12,186 nt of DNA from Deltaproteobacteria bacterium (lineage in GTDB: Bacteria; Desulfobacterota; DSM-4660; Desulfatiglandales; HGW-15). This document shows positions 1 to 6,433 of the stretch, one piece after another. Location: NCBI GenBank assembly GCA_016932235.1, contig JAFGDF010000087.1, positions 1-12,186 of the forward strand. Reading direction: 5' to 3'. Each line of letters begins with the position of its first letter. Positions within the stretch are counted from its first letter, which is position 1. The notes under the pieces are model-generated. The model was given only the letters and a program-made list of their open reading frames with translations. It ran no database searches and was not told the DNA's origin. The translations under genes and the position numbers were made by a program.

Positions 1-47
1 AGGAACCCGGTGAATGAAAACATTCTAAGAGAAAGGATACACACACC

Positions 48-185
48 ATGCTAAAAGATAACCTAATTGAATTAAAAAAGCCAGATAGATTCATTAATGA
101 TCCGATTACCGAAGTGTTACGCAATGGAGCCAAGAAACTGTTAGCTGAAGCATTAGAGGTTGAGATTGAGGATTATCTAAGTTGA
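48..185 (+). pseudogene. IS256/Mutator-family transposase, N-terminal remnant
   Basis: A 45-codon frame opens with ATG at 48 and stops at TGA 183-185. Its middle (residues 18-44) has the pattern of the conserved N-terminus of IS256/Mutator transposases: DPITEVLRNGAKKLLAEAL, followed by EVEIEDYL. Complete members are about 400 residues, with a DDE catalytic core that is absent here, so this is a 5' fragment with no expected activity. The match ends abruptly at about 182, where the sequence changes to the antisense remnant of an unrelated gene, which marks a rearrangement junction. A weak GAAAGGA lies upstream. The family call rests on the motif alone. Confidence 0.7.
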
Positions 186-313
186 ATAAGTTTGCACTCT
201 TTCAACAGGTCGCGGGTAGTCTGATCATCGCCGGCAGAGGGTTCGGGATAGCGCAGCATCCCTTCATAAATGCGGTCGATACCGCGACCCGTGCGCTCTG
301 CTATCAACATCAA
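173..313 (-). pseudogene. Remnant of a COG2865-type (AlbA_2/Schlafen-like) regulator
   Basis: Read on the minus strand, the frame between stops at 316-314 and 175-173 gives about 46 residues containing IAERTGRGIDRIYEGMLRY. This matches the conserved C-terminal block (ERTGRGVDRIYEGxLRYGRP) of COG2865 proteins, which carry an AlbA_2 domain and are annotated as transcriptional regulators or ATP-dependent helicase-like proteins. There is no start codon and the several hundred residues that should precede the block are missing, so it is a fragment. It abuts and slightly overlaps the truncated IS256 transposase. Residues after the block do not clearly follow the family. Confidence 0.5.
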
Positions 314-335
314 TTAGAGGAGAGGCCCATAGCAA

Positions 336-365
336 TTGACAAGCCGGGTGTAATCAAGATATGAT
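336..365 (+). promoter_or_regulatory. Sigma70-type promoter for the SDR gene
   Basis: Perfect -35 TTGACA at 336-341, an 18-bp spacer, and -10 TATGAT at 360-365 (5 of 6 to consensus). Transcription would start near 372, giving a leader of roughly 33 nt that includes the strong GGAGG site before the ATG at 405. Confidence 0.6.
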
Positions 366-404
366 TCTGCCTATTCAATTTTCTAAACAGAAGGAGGATA
401 ATAA

Positions 405-1196
405 ATGGACCTGGGACTTAAAGGAAAAACAGCTATCGTAACCGGAGGCGCTTCTAATATCGGCAGGGGCATTTCCCTGATTTTAGGCGCCGAGGGTGCC
501 AATGTAATCATTGCAGACCTCGATGAGAAGCAGGCAGAAAAAACAGTCAACGATATTAAAACCGCCGGAGGTGAGGCTATGGCGATAAAAACGGATATCA
601 CCGGTATGGATGCCGTAGAAGCCATGGTAAAAAAGACGATTGACCGGTACGGTAAAGTGGACATCCTTGTTAACAACGCCGGCTGGGACTCCTTTGCTTT
701 CTTTGTTGATACCACACCTGATCTCTGGGATAAGATTATTAAAATCAATTATGTAGGAATGATGAACTGCACAAAGGCCGTACTTAAGCCCATGATTGCA
801 CAGAAATCCGGTGCTATCGTCAGTATCAGCTCGGACTCATCCCGGGTCGGCGGACCCAGGGAAGCGGTTTATTCCGGGGTCAAGGGAGCAATTAATTCAC
901 TGAGCAAGACACTCGCCCGCGAGAATGGCCGATTTGGGATAAGGGTTAATGTTGTAAGCCCCGGCGCGACTCCCCCAAAACCTGAAGACATCGGCGAGAA
1001 GAGCATGCACTACGGCGTTGAAGGACCAAACGCCTCGGAAGAAGGTATGAAAGCGCTTTTAAAACTGTATCCTCTGGGACGTGTTGCTACGCCAAAGGAT
1101 ATCGGTAACGCCGTTGCTTTCCTGTCCTCGGATGCCGCAAGCTTCATTACCGGCCAGATCATAAGCGTCAGTGGCGGCTACTGCGTAGTTGGATAA
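405..1196 (+). CDS. SDR-family dehydrogenase, BadH-like
   Basis: A classical short-chain dehydrogenase/reductase of 263 residues, the usual family length, probably cytoplasmic. It shows the Rossmann motif TGGASNIG (13-20), an acidic residue after the second strand (D38) that suggests NAD(H) preference, the NNAG motif (90-93), and a catalytic triad S143, Y156, K160. VDILVNNAGWD and the SGG-type C-terminus resemble BadH, the 2-hydroxycyclohexanecarboxyl-CoA dehydrogenase of Rhodopseudomonas, more than a plain FabG. A role in oxidising a hydroxyacyl-CoA is therefore plausible, and the downstream crotonase fits it. FabG-like 3-oxoacyl reductase remains the main alternative. The ATG at 405 is preceded by AAGGAGG with ideal spacing, and a good promoter lies at 336-365. 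Confidence 0.85.
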   Translation: MDLGLKGKTAIVTGGASNIGRGISLILGAEGANVIIADLDEKQAEKTVNDIKTAGGEAMAIKTDITGMDAVEAMVKKTIDRYGKVDILVNNAGWDSFAFFVDTTPDLWDKIIKINYVGMMNCTKAVLKPMIAQKSGAIVSISSDSSRVGGPREAVYSGVKGAINSLSKTLARENGRFGIRVNVVSPGATPPKPEDIGEKSMHYGVEGPNASEEGMKALLKLYPLGRVATPKDIGNAVAFLSSDAASFITGQIISVSGGYCVVG

Positions 1197-1505
1197 ATAT
1201 AGTGGGGTCACCCATTAATATCGTGCCACAGGATGTTTGCGCAGAACGTGCATAACTGTTCAGCTAAAGCGAGACATCCTAAACGGCTTTTGGATATTGT
1301 CTTTTAAATCTGTCAAAATCACGGGATGATGAGCATAATGTAATTTTGTTTTTGTCTGCTGATATCCAATGAAGTCACTTTCACATTCATAAGAAAAGGC
1401 AACGGGTTAACTCTCCTGTTAGCTCATGTTGTTTAGATCAAGGTCAGTCTTTTCTTTTTACTTGATTTCAAAGGCTTAGACTTAAAAATTATTTGGAAGG
1501 AGGCT
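1197..1505. other. Intergenic region between SDR and crotonase
   Basis: 309 bases without a credible gene. There is a 7-bp inverted repeat AGGATGT (1230-1236) / ACATCCT (1274-1280) with a 37-nt loop. AT-rich sequence at 1450-1494 could hold a promoter for the crotonase, but no clear -35/-10 pair was found. No terminator with a T-run follows the SDR gene. Confidence 0.5.
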
Positions 1506-2318
1506 TTGATTAAAAACGTTGTGGATAGCTTCAAAAACATTATTTATGAAAAAAGTAATGGGGTAGCAACTATTACTCTTAATCGACCGGATAAGTATAA
1601 CGCTCTAACGATCGAACTTTTAACAGAATTAAGGGAAGCAATGATAGATGTCTATGATGATAACGCTATAAGGGTGATAATCCTCACCGGTAATGGAAAA
1701 GGCTTCTGTTCAGGAGGTGATCTTAGAACAGTTGATGAACGGACAAAACCCGATGGCGTGGATCTTGAAGAGGAAAAGAAATTTCACAAGATTGCCACTG
1801 ATGCGTTTGATAGTCTGGAAAAGTGTCCCAAGCCTCTTATTGTAGCTGTGAATGGACTTGCTATAGCGGCTGGATTTGAGATGTGTCTGTGGGCTGATTT
1901 GGTTATCGCTTCAGAGGATGCTCGCATAGGAGACGCTCATGCCAATTATATGCTGTTTGGCCCTAAATCGGTGAATCTGCTGCCTCGTCAGATCGGTCTC
2001 AAAAAAACGATGGAGCTTCTTCTTACGGGAGAAGTATATCCGGCAGAAGAACTGGAAAAGGTAGGATTGGTCAATAAAGTTGTTCCCGCGGACAGACTTA
2101 TGGAGGCAGCACATGAGATGGCTGCAAAGATTGCAGCAAAAAGCCCGATGGGATCGAGATATATAAAGTCGGTCGTTAAGCAGACCTTAAATTCCCCGAT
2201 GGAAGCGGTTAATGATTATGCTTTTGCCATAGTTGATATTATAGCAAAATCAAAAGACCGTGCAGAAGGTGTAAAGGCATTTACAGAAAAAAGAAAGCCG
2301 AACTTTACCGGAGAATGA
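1506..2318 (+). CDS. Enoyl-CoA hydratase/isomerase (crotonase) family protein
   Basis: 270 residues, typical crotonase length, acting on an acyl-CoA thioester. Visible features are NRPDKYNAL (26-34), the oxyanion-hole segment GFCSGGDL (66-73), and NGLAIAAGFE (116-125). The first hydratase glutamate is kept (E125), but where classical hydratases have FGQPE this protein has IGDAH, so the second catalytic glutamate is replaced by H145. It may therefore be an isomerase, ring hydrolase or other crotonase rather than a simple hydratase. N-terminal IIYEKSNGVATI and C-terminal EGVKAFTEKRKPNF recall BadI (ketocyclohexanecarboxyl-CoA hydrolase), which fits the BadH-like neighbour. The start is uncertain: GGAAGGAGG (1495-1503) lies only 2 nt before TTG 1506. 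ATT 1509 (5-nt spacing) or GTG 1521 are alternatives. Confidence 0.82.
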   Translation: MIKNVVDSFKNIIYEKSNGVATITLNRPDKYNALTIELLTELREAMIDVYDDNAIRVIILTGNGKGFCSGGDLRTVDERTKPDGVDLEEEKKFHKIATDAFDSLEKCPKPLIVAVNGLAIAAGFEMCLWADLVIASEDARIGDAHANYMLFGPKSVNLLPRQIGLKKTMELLLTGEVYPAEELEKVGLVNKVVPADRLMEAAHEMAAKIAAKSPMGSRYIKSVVKQTLNSPMEAVNDYAFAIVDIIAKSKDRAEGVKAFTEKRKPNFTGE

Positions 2319-2454
2319 GATATGCAAGAATAATTTAACTCCCTTTGTATTTCTTCTACTCTCACACATAATAGGTGGTGTTGTCTTTGCCTCACATACA
2401 GCTCCAGTATAAAGCGTCAAAGGATTCCTGAGTTTTTGCATTAACCTGAAAAAT

Positions 2455-2503
2455 AAGGAGGTAAGCTATGCAGTCTGTCGGACTTAGTCCGCCAGCCTGC
2501 TAA
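2455..2503 (+). pseudogene. Orphan ribosome binding site and decapitated start (11 codons)
   Basis: A strong Shine-Dalgarno AAGGAGGT (2455-2462) sits 5 nt before ATG 2468, but the frame stops after 11 codons (MQSVGLSPPAC) at 2501-2503. A palindromic repeat starts at 2470, the last base of the ATG. The simplest reading is that a gene lost its body and kept only its translation start, or that the repeat inserted there. A functional leader peptide is possible but nothing supports it. Confidence 0.45.
2470..2500. repeat. REP-like palindrome, copy 1 (possible terminator)
   Basis: Imperfect hairpin: 2470-2483 pairs with 2487-2500 around a 3-nt loop, with two mismatches. It is related in sequence to the palindrome at 3814-3848, and the two copies flank the nucleotidyltransferase gene. 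On the + strand it is followed by T-rich sequence (2504-2530), so it may also end transcription from the crotonase gene. Confidence 0.6.
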
Positions 2504-2584
2504 TAATATTTTGTGTTTTTTTATTTTGTGAACAGATTTTTTTCATAGAGGGATCAATATTTCATGCTTATTCACACCAGGACA

Positions 2585-3745
2585 TCAGAGCGGAGGAAGC
2601 CCATTTTTAGCAACTGCTCTGAACGCTGAGACGCCATTGATGGAAATCCGTGAAAAGGTATCGATAACCCTCCTCAAAAAAACATGTAGACAAGGAAGGG
2701 AGGCCGGGAACATCTGATTCATCACCTCTTGTCTGGGAAACATAGTCTCTCTTGCAAAGCGGATCTTCCTGGTCACTCCATGGACCTGAAGGATCCATAA
2801 AATATATATCAGAGCACCTGGGTCAGCATTGGTCAGACATAGACGCAGGAGTATTTTTTCCATAAAACAAAGCCTGTTTTTTCCAAGGTCGATCAGGATG
2901 CTGTCAGGCACATCAAACCCAACCAGATGCTTCATCAGCAGAAAGGCGTATAGCAATATCCTTTCGGCCCGAACCATCCTGGAATATTTAACCAGTTCCT
3001 CCCAGCTTAGAGCAGATTGATTTTTTTTGATAACCTCTGCAATGTCAACAAACCAGATAAGGCCTCTGTAACGATGCTTCAGCAGGTGAAATGAAAGGGC
3101 GATCAGATTATCATAAAGAGAAAGCCTCCTTAAAAAGGCCCCACCAGATACTGGAACTGACATGCACCACATATCGGCAGCCTTGACATCCATCAAATCC
3201 TGCCGCCCGCTAATGCGATGAGACGAGACATAATCCGTATGAAGATCGAATGACATAATGCCTTTATAATAAGAATTGGCACAAAATCTGCTCTGAACGA
3301 ATCCCATTGACTCCAGGAGACCCCTTAAGTCATCAAGGAACTCCTGCTTCACCAGAAGATCGATATCCTCCATCTGACGTAGCGCGATATCATGGTAAAC
3401 ATCGTTCAGGAGGGCAGCCCCCTTAAAGACAATAACATCAAGACTTCTTCTTTTCAGCGCATCGCCAAGCTCATCCATTGTCCTGAGAATATGCCGGTTG
3501 ATTATGGAGGTTTCGGCGTATATCCTGCCCAGATACCTTCTTGTTTCCTGAGGAAGATAGGATAAAAGATCCAGATTGCGGCAATGATAATAGAACAACG
3601 GGGAGAGGCCCTCTCTGAAGGTATCCTGTGCGACAGTCGGCCAGTCCGCGCCGGCCGTGACATATCTCTCCAGCCTTGCAGCATCGCTCCTGCTCAGAAC
3701 CTGTGTCGCGATTAGCCTGCAGAACCTGTTTTCCCTCTTATTCAT
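2585..3745 (-). CDS. Nucleotidyltransferase family protein (PF14907-like), RiPP cluster
   Basis: About 386 residues. The diagnostic stretch VIVFKGAALLNDVY (about 105-118), then R123 and the acidic motif MEDIDLLV (125-132), matches the NTP_transf_5 group: a KG pair plus a D-x-D metal-binding motif of the nucleotidyltransferase fold. LIALSFHLLKHRYRGL fits its helical C-terminal part. Such proteins occur in peptide-modification clusters, including lasso peptide clusters with HprK-like kinases (for example paeninodin), where they act after or with the kinase. Here it is the last gene of the RiPP region, 160 bp beyond the MraZ-like gene and between two palindromes, so it may be separately expressed. 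No strong ribosome binding site is seen. GTG at 3751, two codons upstream, is an alternative start. Confidence 0.75.
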   Translation of the reverse strand: MNKRENRFCRLIATQVLSRSDAARLERYVTAGADWPTVAQDTFREGLSPLFYYHCRNLDLLSYLPQETRRYLGRIYAETSIINRHILRTMDELGDALKRRSLDVIVFKGAALLNDVYHDIALRQMEDIDLLVKQEFLDDLRGLLESMGFVQSRFCANSYYKGIMSFDLHTDYVSSHRISGRQDLMDVKAADMWCMSVPVSGGAFLRRLSLYDNLIALSFHLLKHRYRGLIWFVDIAEVIKKNQSALSWEELVKYSRMVRAERILLYAFLLMKHLVGFDVPDSILIDLGKNRLCFMEKILLRLCLTNADPGALIYILWILQVHGVTRKIRFARETMFPRQEVMNQMFPASLPCLHVFLRRVIDTFSRISINGVSAFRAVAKNGLPPL

Positions 3746-3813
3746 AATCACATCGGTTTCTGTAGGTTTTTTATTTTAATGGATCCCACACTTTATCAGG
3801 TATAATTAATGGC

Positions 3814-3848
3814 CAGCAGTTTGTCGGACTTTGGCCGACAGACTGCTG
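3814..3848. repeat. REP-like palindrome, copy 2, with adjoining inverted repeats
   Basis: 14-bp stem: 3814-3827 pairs with 3835-3848 (one G-T wobble), loop of 7 nt. The core GTCGGACTT is shared with copy 1 at 2470-2500. Directly beside it are two overlapping inverted repeats, GATAATCT (3848-3855)/AGATTATC (3873-3880) and TTTGAAG (3855-3861)/CTTCAAA (3880-3886), so mutually exclusive folds are possible. It lies in the 160-bp gap between the MraZ-like and nucleotidyltransferase genes and may attenuate or end the operon transcript. Confidence 0.65.
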
Positions 3849-3905
3849 ATAATCTTTGAAGCTCGTCAGGCGAGATTATCTTCAAATACCCCATGATGCC
3901 TTTTA

Positions 3906-4382
3906 TTAAATACGGAATGAATCATGGACTTCAATCATGTTGCCGTGACCTGTGACTTCCAGCTCCGGCGTCTTTATACCTGCAAACTTCCTCACCTTCT
4001 CAGGCAGGCACAGCCTGCCGTCTTCGGTGATTTGTGCAGATTGACACAGATAAAAAAGGCCGTCCCTCTTGTCTTTATCGAACATTATCTCCAATCTTTT
4101 CCATTCATCGCTGGCCTCTGGAACAAGCAAAACCGTGGTGTTTTGTTCAGGAACAATAAGTACAAACCTTTTTTGAAAAAGCGACCGGGGAAACGCTTCC
4201 GGCATCGTCAATTGATCTCCAACAAGGGTGGCTGAATACTTCCCGTTAAAAGGATAACAGGCCCTGCCGGCGCGCCCCGCCGCCGAGGCGATATTTTCGA
4301 AAAGCCAGGGTACCTTCTCAGGAAAGCCACAGAAGGCAACCATTGTCAGAAGACATGTCTTGATAAAAGTCCGCCTCCTCAT
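3906..4382 (-). CDS. Tat-signal protein with MraZ-like (double SpoVT/AbrB) domain
   Basis: 158 residues. The N-terminus carries a twin-arginine motif (RRRTFIK, 2-8), a short hydrophobic stretch TCLLTMVAFCGF (9-20) and a possible AxA-type cleavage region near IASAAG (31-36). The rest follows the two-repeat layout of MraZ: FNGKYSATL...LTMPEAF (45-64), EWKRLE (93-98), then EDGRLCLPEKVRKFAGI (120-136) and EVTGHGNMIEVHD (142-154), which parallels the MraZ pattern DxxGRxxIPxxLRxxAG...VGxxNxxEIW. MraZ itself is a cytoplasmic DNA-binding regulator of about 150 residues with no signal peptide. This protein is therefore either an exported SpoVT/AbrB-fold protein of new use or a membrane-tethered regulator. 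The start ATG shares ATGA with the peptidase stop, with GGGGGA 8 nt upstream. Family assignment is by motif reading only. Confidence 0.7.
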   Translation of the reverse strand: MRRRTFIKTCLLTMVAFCGFPEKVPWLFENIASAAGRAGRACYPFNGKYSATLVGDQLTMPEAFPRSLFQKRFVLIVPEQNTTVLLVPEASDEWKRLEIMFDKDKRDGLFYLCQSAQITEDGRLCLPEKVRKFAGIKTPELEVTGHGNMIEVHDSFRI

Positions 4383-4777
4383 AACAATTTTCCCCCGTTG
4401 ATTATGCTCATTCCGTCTACGCGCCGGAATAAGCGCTTTGTGTATTCTTTTAAAGCCGAAACAAACCACGAACTCAATTCCATGCCCCTGTTCAGGGGTT
4501 CATAGCGGTTGTTCCTCACAAAGCCAATGGCCTTGCCTGCAATTGAATCTCCATTTACCGACTCCGCGCAAAGATTATAACCATCACCCTTGAGCCGGAA
4601 AGTCTCCCCTTTTTCTTTTTTAACAAGCCTGTGAACAATATGTTGCCCGTCTTTTCCCCGATAAACGATAATATTCCCCCTGCGCAGGGACTCGGGCGCT
4701 GTCTTTTTCACAACAACAAAATCGTTATCCCTCAGCATGGGATACATCGAATTACCCTGCACTCTGTATAATCTCAT
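4379..4777 (-). CDS. S26-family (signal peptidase I-like) peptidase, RiPP cluster
   Basis: 132 residues. Box B is VQGNSMYPMLRDNDFVVV (6-23) with the nucleophile S10. RRGNIIVYRG (32-41), IVHRLV (47-52) and FRLKGDGYN (60-68) follow in the order expected for S26 peptidases. The basic residue position carries H49 in HRLV, as in archaeal/eukaryotic ER-type and SipW-type enzymes, rather than the lysine of E. coli LepB. No transmembrane segment is evident, unlike typical signal peptidases. The gene overlaps the kinase gene by 26 nt and ends within the start of the Tat/MraZ-like gene, so translation is probably coupled. It may remove the precursor leader or process the Tat protein. ATG 4777 is preferred (AGGGTGA, 6-nt spacing). 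TTG 4780 is the alternative. Confidence 0.75.
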   Translation of the reverse strand: MRLYRVQGNSMYPMLRDNDFVVVKKTAPESLRRGNIIVYRGKDGQHIVHRLVKKEKGETFRLKGDGYNLCAESVNGDSIAGKAIGFVRNNRYEPLNRGMELSSWFVSALKEYTKRLFRRVDGMSIINGGKLL

Positions 4778-5459
4778 CAAGAATCACCCTGAAAGGAGCG
4801 GCATCAGTGAACATATCCGAATTCCAGTATACTTCATACGCGGGATAATTGCACATCTTTTCTACAAAGCGCTTCTGTCTTTTCTGCTCCGCCGAACAAT
4901 ATGACCATAGAAACTGCGGCGCTATCCTTCTTAATTTTTCTATTTTTTTCTCGATCTTCTTTACGCGCACAGGGCCATTGTTAAACCGGGGAAGAAGGAG
5001 ACATTTCAGTTCAGCTGTTTTGAAAAGGGCCTGATCCGGAACAATCACTTCATGTTTCAGATATAGGGCTGAATAAAAAGGAAGCAATTCAATATCTTCC
5101 GCCTTTTCTTTCATCAGCGTCACGTCATCACTCAAAAGAGGGCATCCATGCTTCATGGCCATGTGACTGAAGGTGGATTTGCCGCAGTCTGACGGGCCAA
5201 CGGTAAGGAAACCTCCGTTGAAATGGAACCCCCCCGAATGCATGACCCATATACCTTTCCGCGCAAGCCTGGGAAAAAGAAGGCTTCCGATTTCCTGCGG
5301 GACCGCTTTTTTCCTGAATGAAAGAGGCCTGACCGCCGGGGCGATTCCGTCCTCCAGGAAGAATTTGAGCAGGCGGGAGATATCTCTTCTGTCCTCCTCA
5401 CAGAGACATTCGATCCTTGTCCTGAGCCCGTAGATATTTACGTCAAGTATCGGGCCCAT
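4752..5459 (-). CDS. HprK-like serine kinase domain protein, RiPP cluster
   Basis: 235 residues from the chosen ATG. It has a Walker A loop GPSDCGKST (88-96) preceded by GGFHFNGGFLTV, and the HprK-type acidic motif LLSDDV (108-113). The C-terminal part (YPAYEVYWNSD) resembles the end of HprK-like ATPases in peptide clusters. Family knowledge: relatives such as ThcoK and PadeK phosphorylate a serine of lasso peptides. True HPr kinases work on the phosphocarrier HPr, and no PTS gene is near. Start: ATG 5459 has GGAG 5 nt upstream and overlaps the preceding radical SAM gene by 22 nt. An in-frame ATG at 5513 would add 18 residues with weaker support. The target peptide residue is unknown. Confidence 0.75.
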   Translation of the reverse strand: MGPILDVNIYGLRTRIECLCEEDRRDISRLLKFFLEDGIAPAVRPLSFRKKAVPQEIGSLLFPRLARKGIWVMHSGGFHFNGGFLTVGPSDCGKSTFSHMAMKHGCPLLSDDVTLMKEKAEDIELLPFYSALYLKHEVIVPDQALFKTAELKCLLLPRFNNGPVRVKKIEKKIEKLRRIAPQFLWSYCSAEQKRQKRFVEKMCNYPAYEVYWNSDMFTDAAPFRVILDEIIQSAG

Positions 5460-6433
5460 GGGGACTCCGGATATTCCTTGAGCCAGTCCAGTTTCCCGAA
5501 CTGGTAAAAACACCAGTTACACAGGGAAAGAGGCGCCTTTTTTATTATATCCCTTTTCTCAAACCGCCATTTCAGGACGTCCGGGATAAGATTGAGGTGG
5601 CGAACGATAAGATCCGTCAAGGGGATATCCCTGATATTGCCAAGACATTCCTTCCCCTTGTAGGATTCAGGGGTAGTTCCCACATTGCTCAGGTTGTTGC
5701 AGAAAAGGAAGTTTCCCTCCTCGTCCACTCCAAACTTGAAAAATGCATTGCAGGTAAATATATCATTCATGGGATTGAACGCCTCGATCTTTAATTTCGG
5801 GAATATGGGTTGCCAGTCGGTGAGCTGGATGAACAGCCGATATATTTCTTCAGGATCCGGAATCAGCCCTTCCTCTATCAGTCGCCTTGTCGGCTGAATG
5901 AAAATAAAGGATTGTGAAATCACGTTAAGGCCGGATGTAAATAGCAGGATATCGCGCAGTTCTTTCTTGTTGTCATTGGTGACCGCTGTCTTGATATAAC
6001 AGGGTATTCCCAGCAAACGGCAGATCCCGATAGCCTCTATGATCCTCCGGAAACTGCCCTCTTTTCTGTTCCGGTCATGCTTTTCCTCCACGGCGCTGTC
6101 CAGGCTCAATCCCACCAGCCGGATGCGCCTGTGTATCAGGGGCATACGGATTAGAGGGAATATTCGCTCTTTGAACAGGTAACCGTTGGTCAGTATCTCA
6201 AAATCAATTGTATTCTCTGCGAGGCTCAGGAAGATGTCCTCAAGCTGGGGATGAAGCGAGATCTCGCCTGATCCCGTAATGCCCGCATACCGGAACCCCA
6301 GACTCCGAATCTGTTTCATGAGATCCGCGAAAAGCCCCTTTTCCATGTACGCGGGTTTCGATGCCTTTTCCACAAGGCAGTGCCTGCATGAAAAATTGCA
6401 GAAATTAACGATATCTATTGTCGGCGCTTTCAT
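5438..6433 (-). CDS. Radical SAM protein with SPASM-like cysteines (second of pair)
   Basis: 331 residues. The radical SAM cluster motif is C12-x3-C16-x2-C19 (NFCNFSCRHC). The usual GGEP is degenerate, reading GSGE (54-57). C-terminal cysteines C228, C245, C305 and C308, and possibly C263, indicate a SPASM/twitch-like region for one or more auxiliary [4Fe-4S] clusters. LCNWCFYQFGKLDWLKEY at the end matches the end of the neighbouring radical SAM protein, so the two are paralogues. The neighbour has a CC pair at 247-248, but this one has C245-N246. The start ATG 6433 lies 29 nt inside the upstream gene, implying coupled translation. Likely role: a second or partner modification of the precursor. 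Reaction type cannot be told. Confidence 0.85.
   Translation of the reverse strand: MKAPTIDIVNFCNFSCRHCLVEKASKPAYMEKGLFADLMKQIRSLGFRYAGITGSGEISLHPQLEDIFLSLAENTIDFEILTNGYLFKERIFPLIRMPLIHRRIRLVGLSLDSAVEEKHDRNRKEGSFRRIIEAIGICRLLGIPCYIKTAVTNDNKKELRDILLFTSGLNVISQSFIFIQPTRRLIEEGLIPDPEEIYRLFIQLTDWQPIFPKLKIEAFNPMNDIFTCNAFFKFGVDEEGNFLFCNNLSNVGTTPESYKGKECLGNIRDIPLTDLIVRHLNLIPDVLKWRFEKRDIIKKAPLSLCNWCFYQFGKLDWLKEYPESPWARYLT

Noticed and set aside
383..748. Minus-strand open frame of 121 codons
   Set aside because: Antisense shadow of the well-supported SDR gene.
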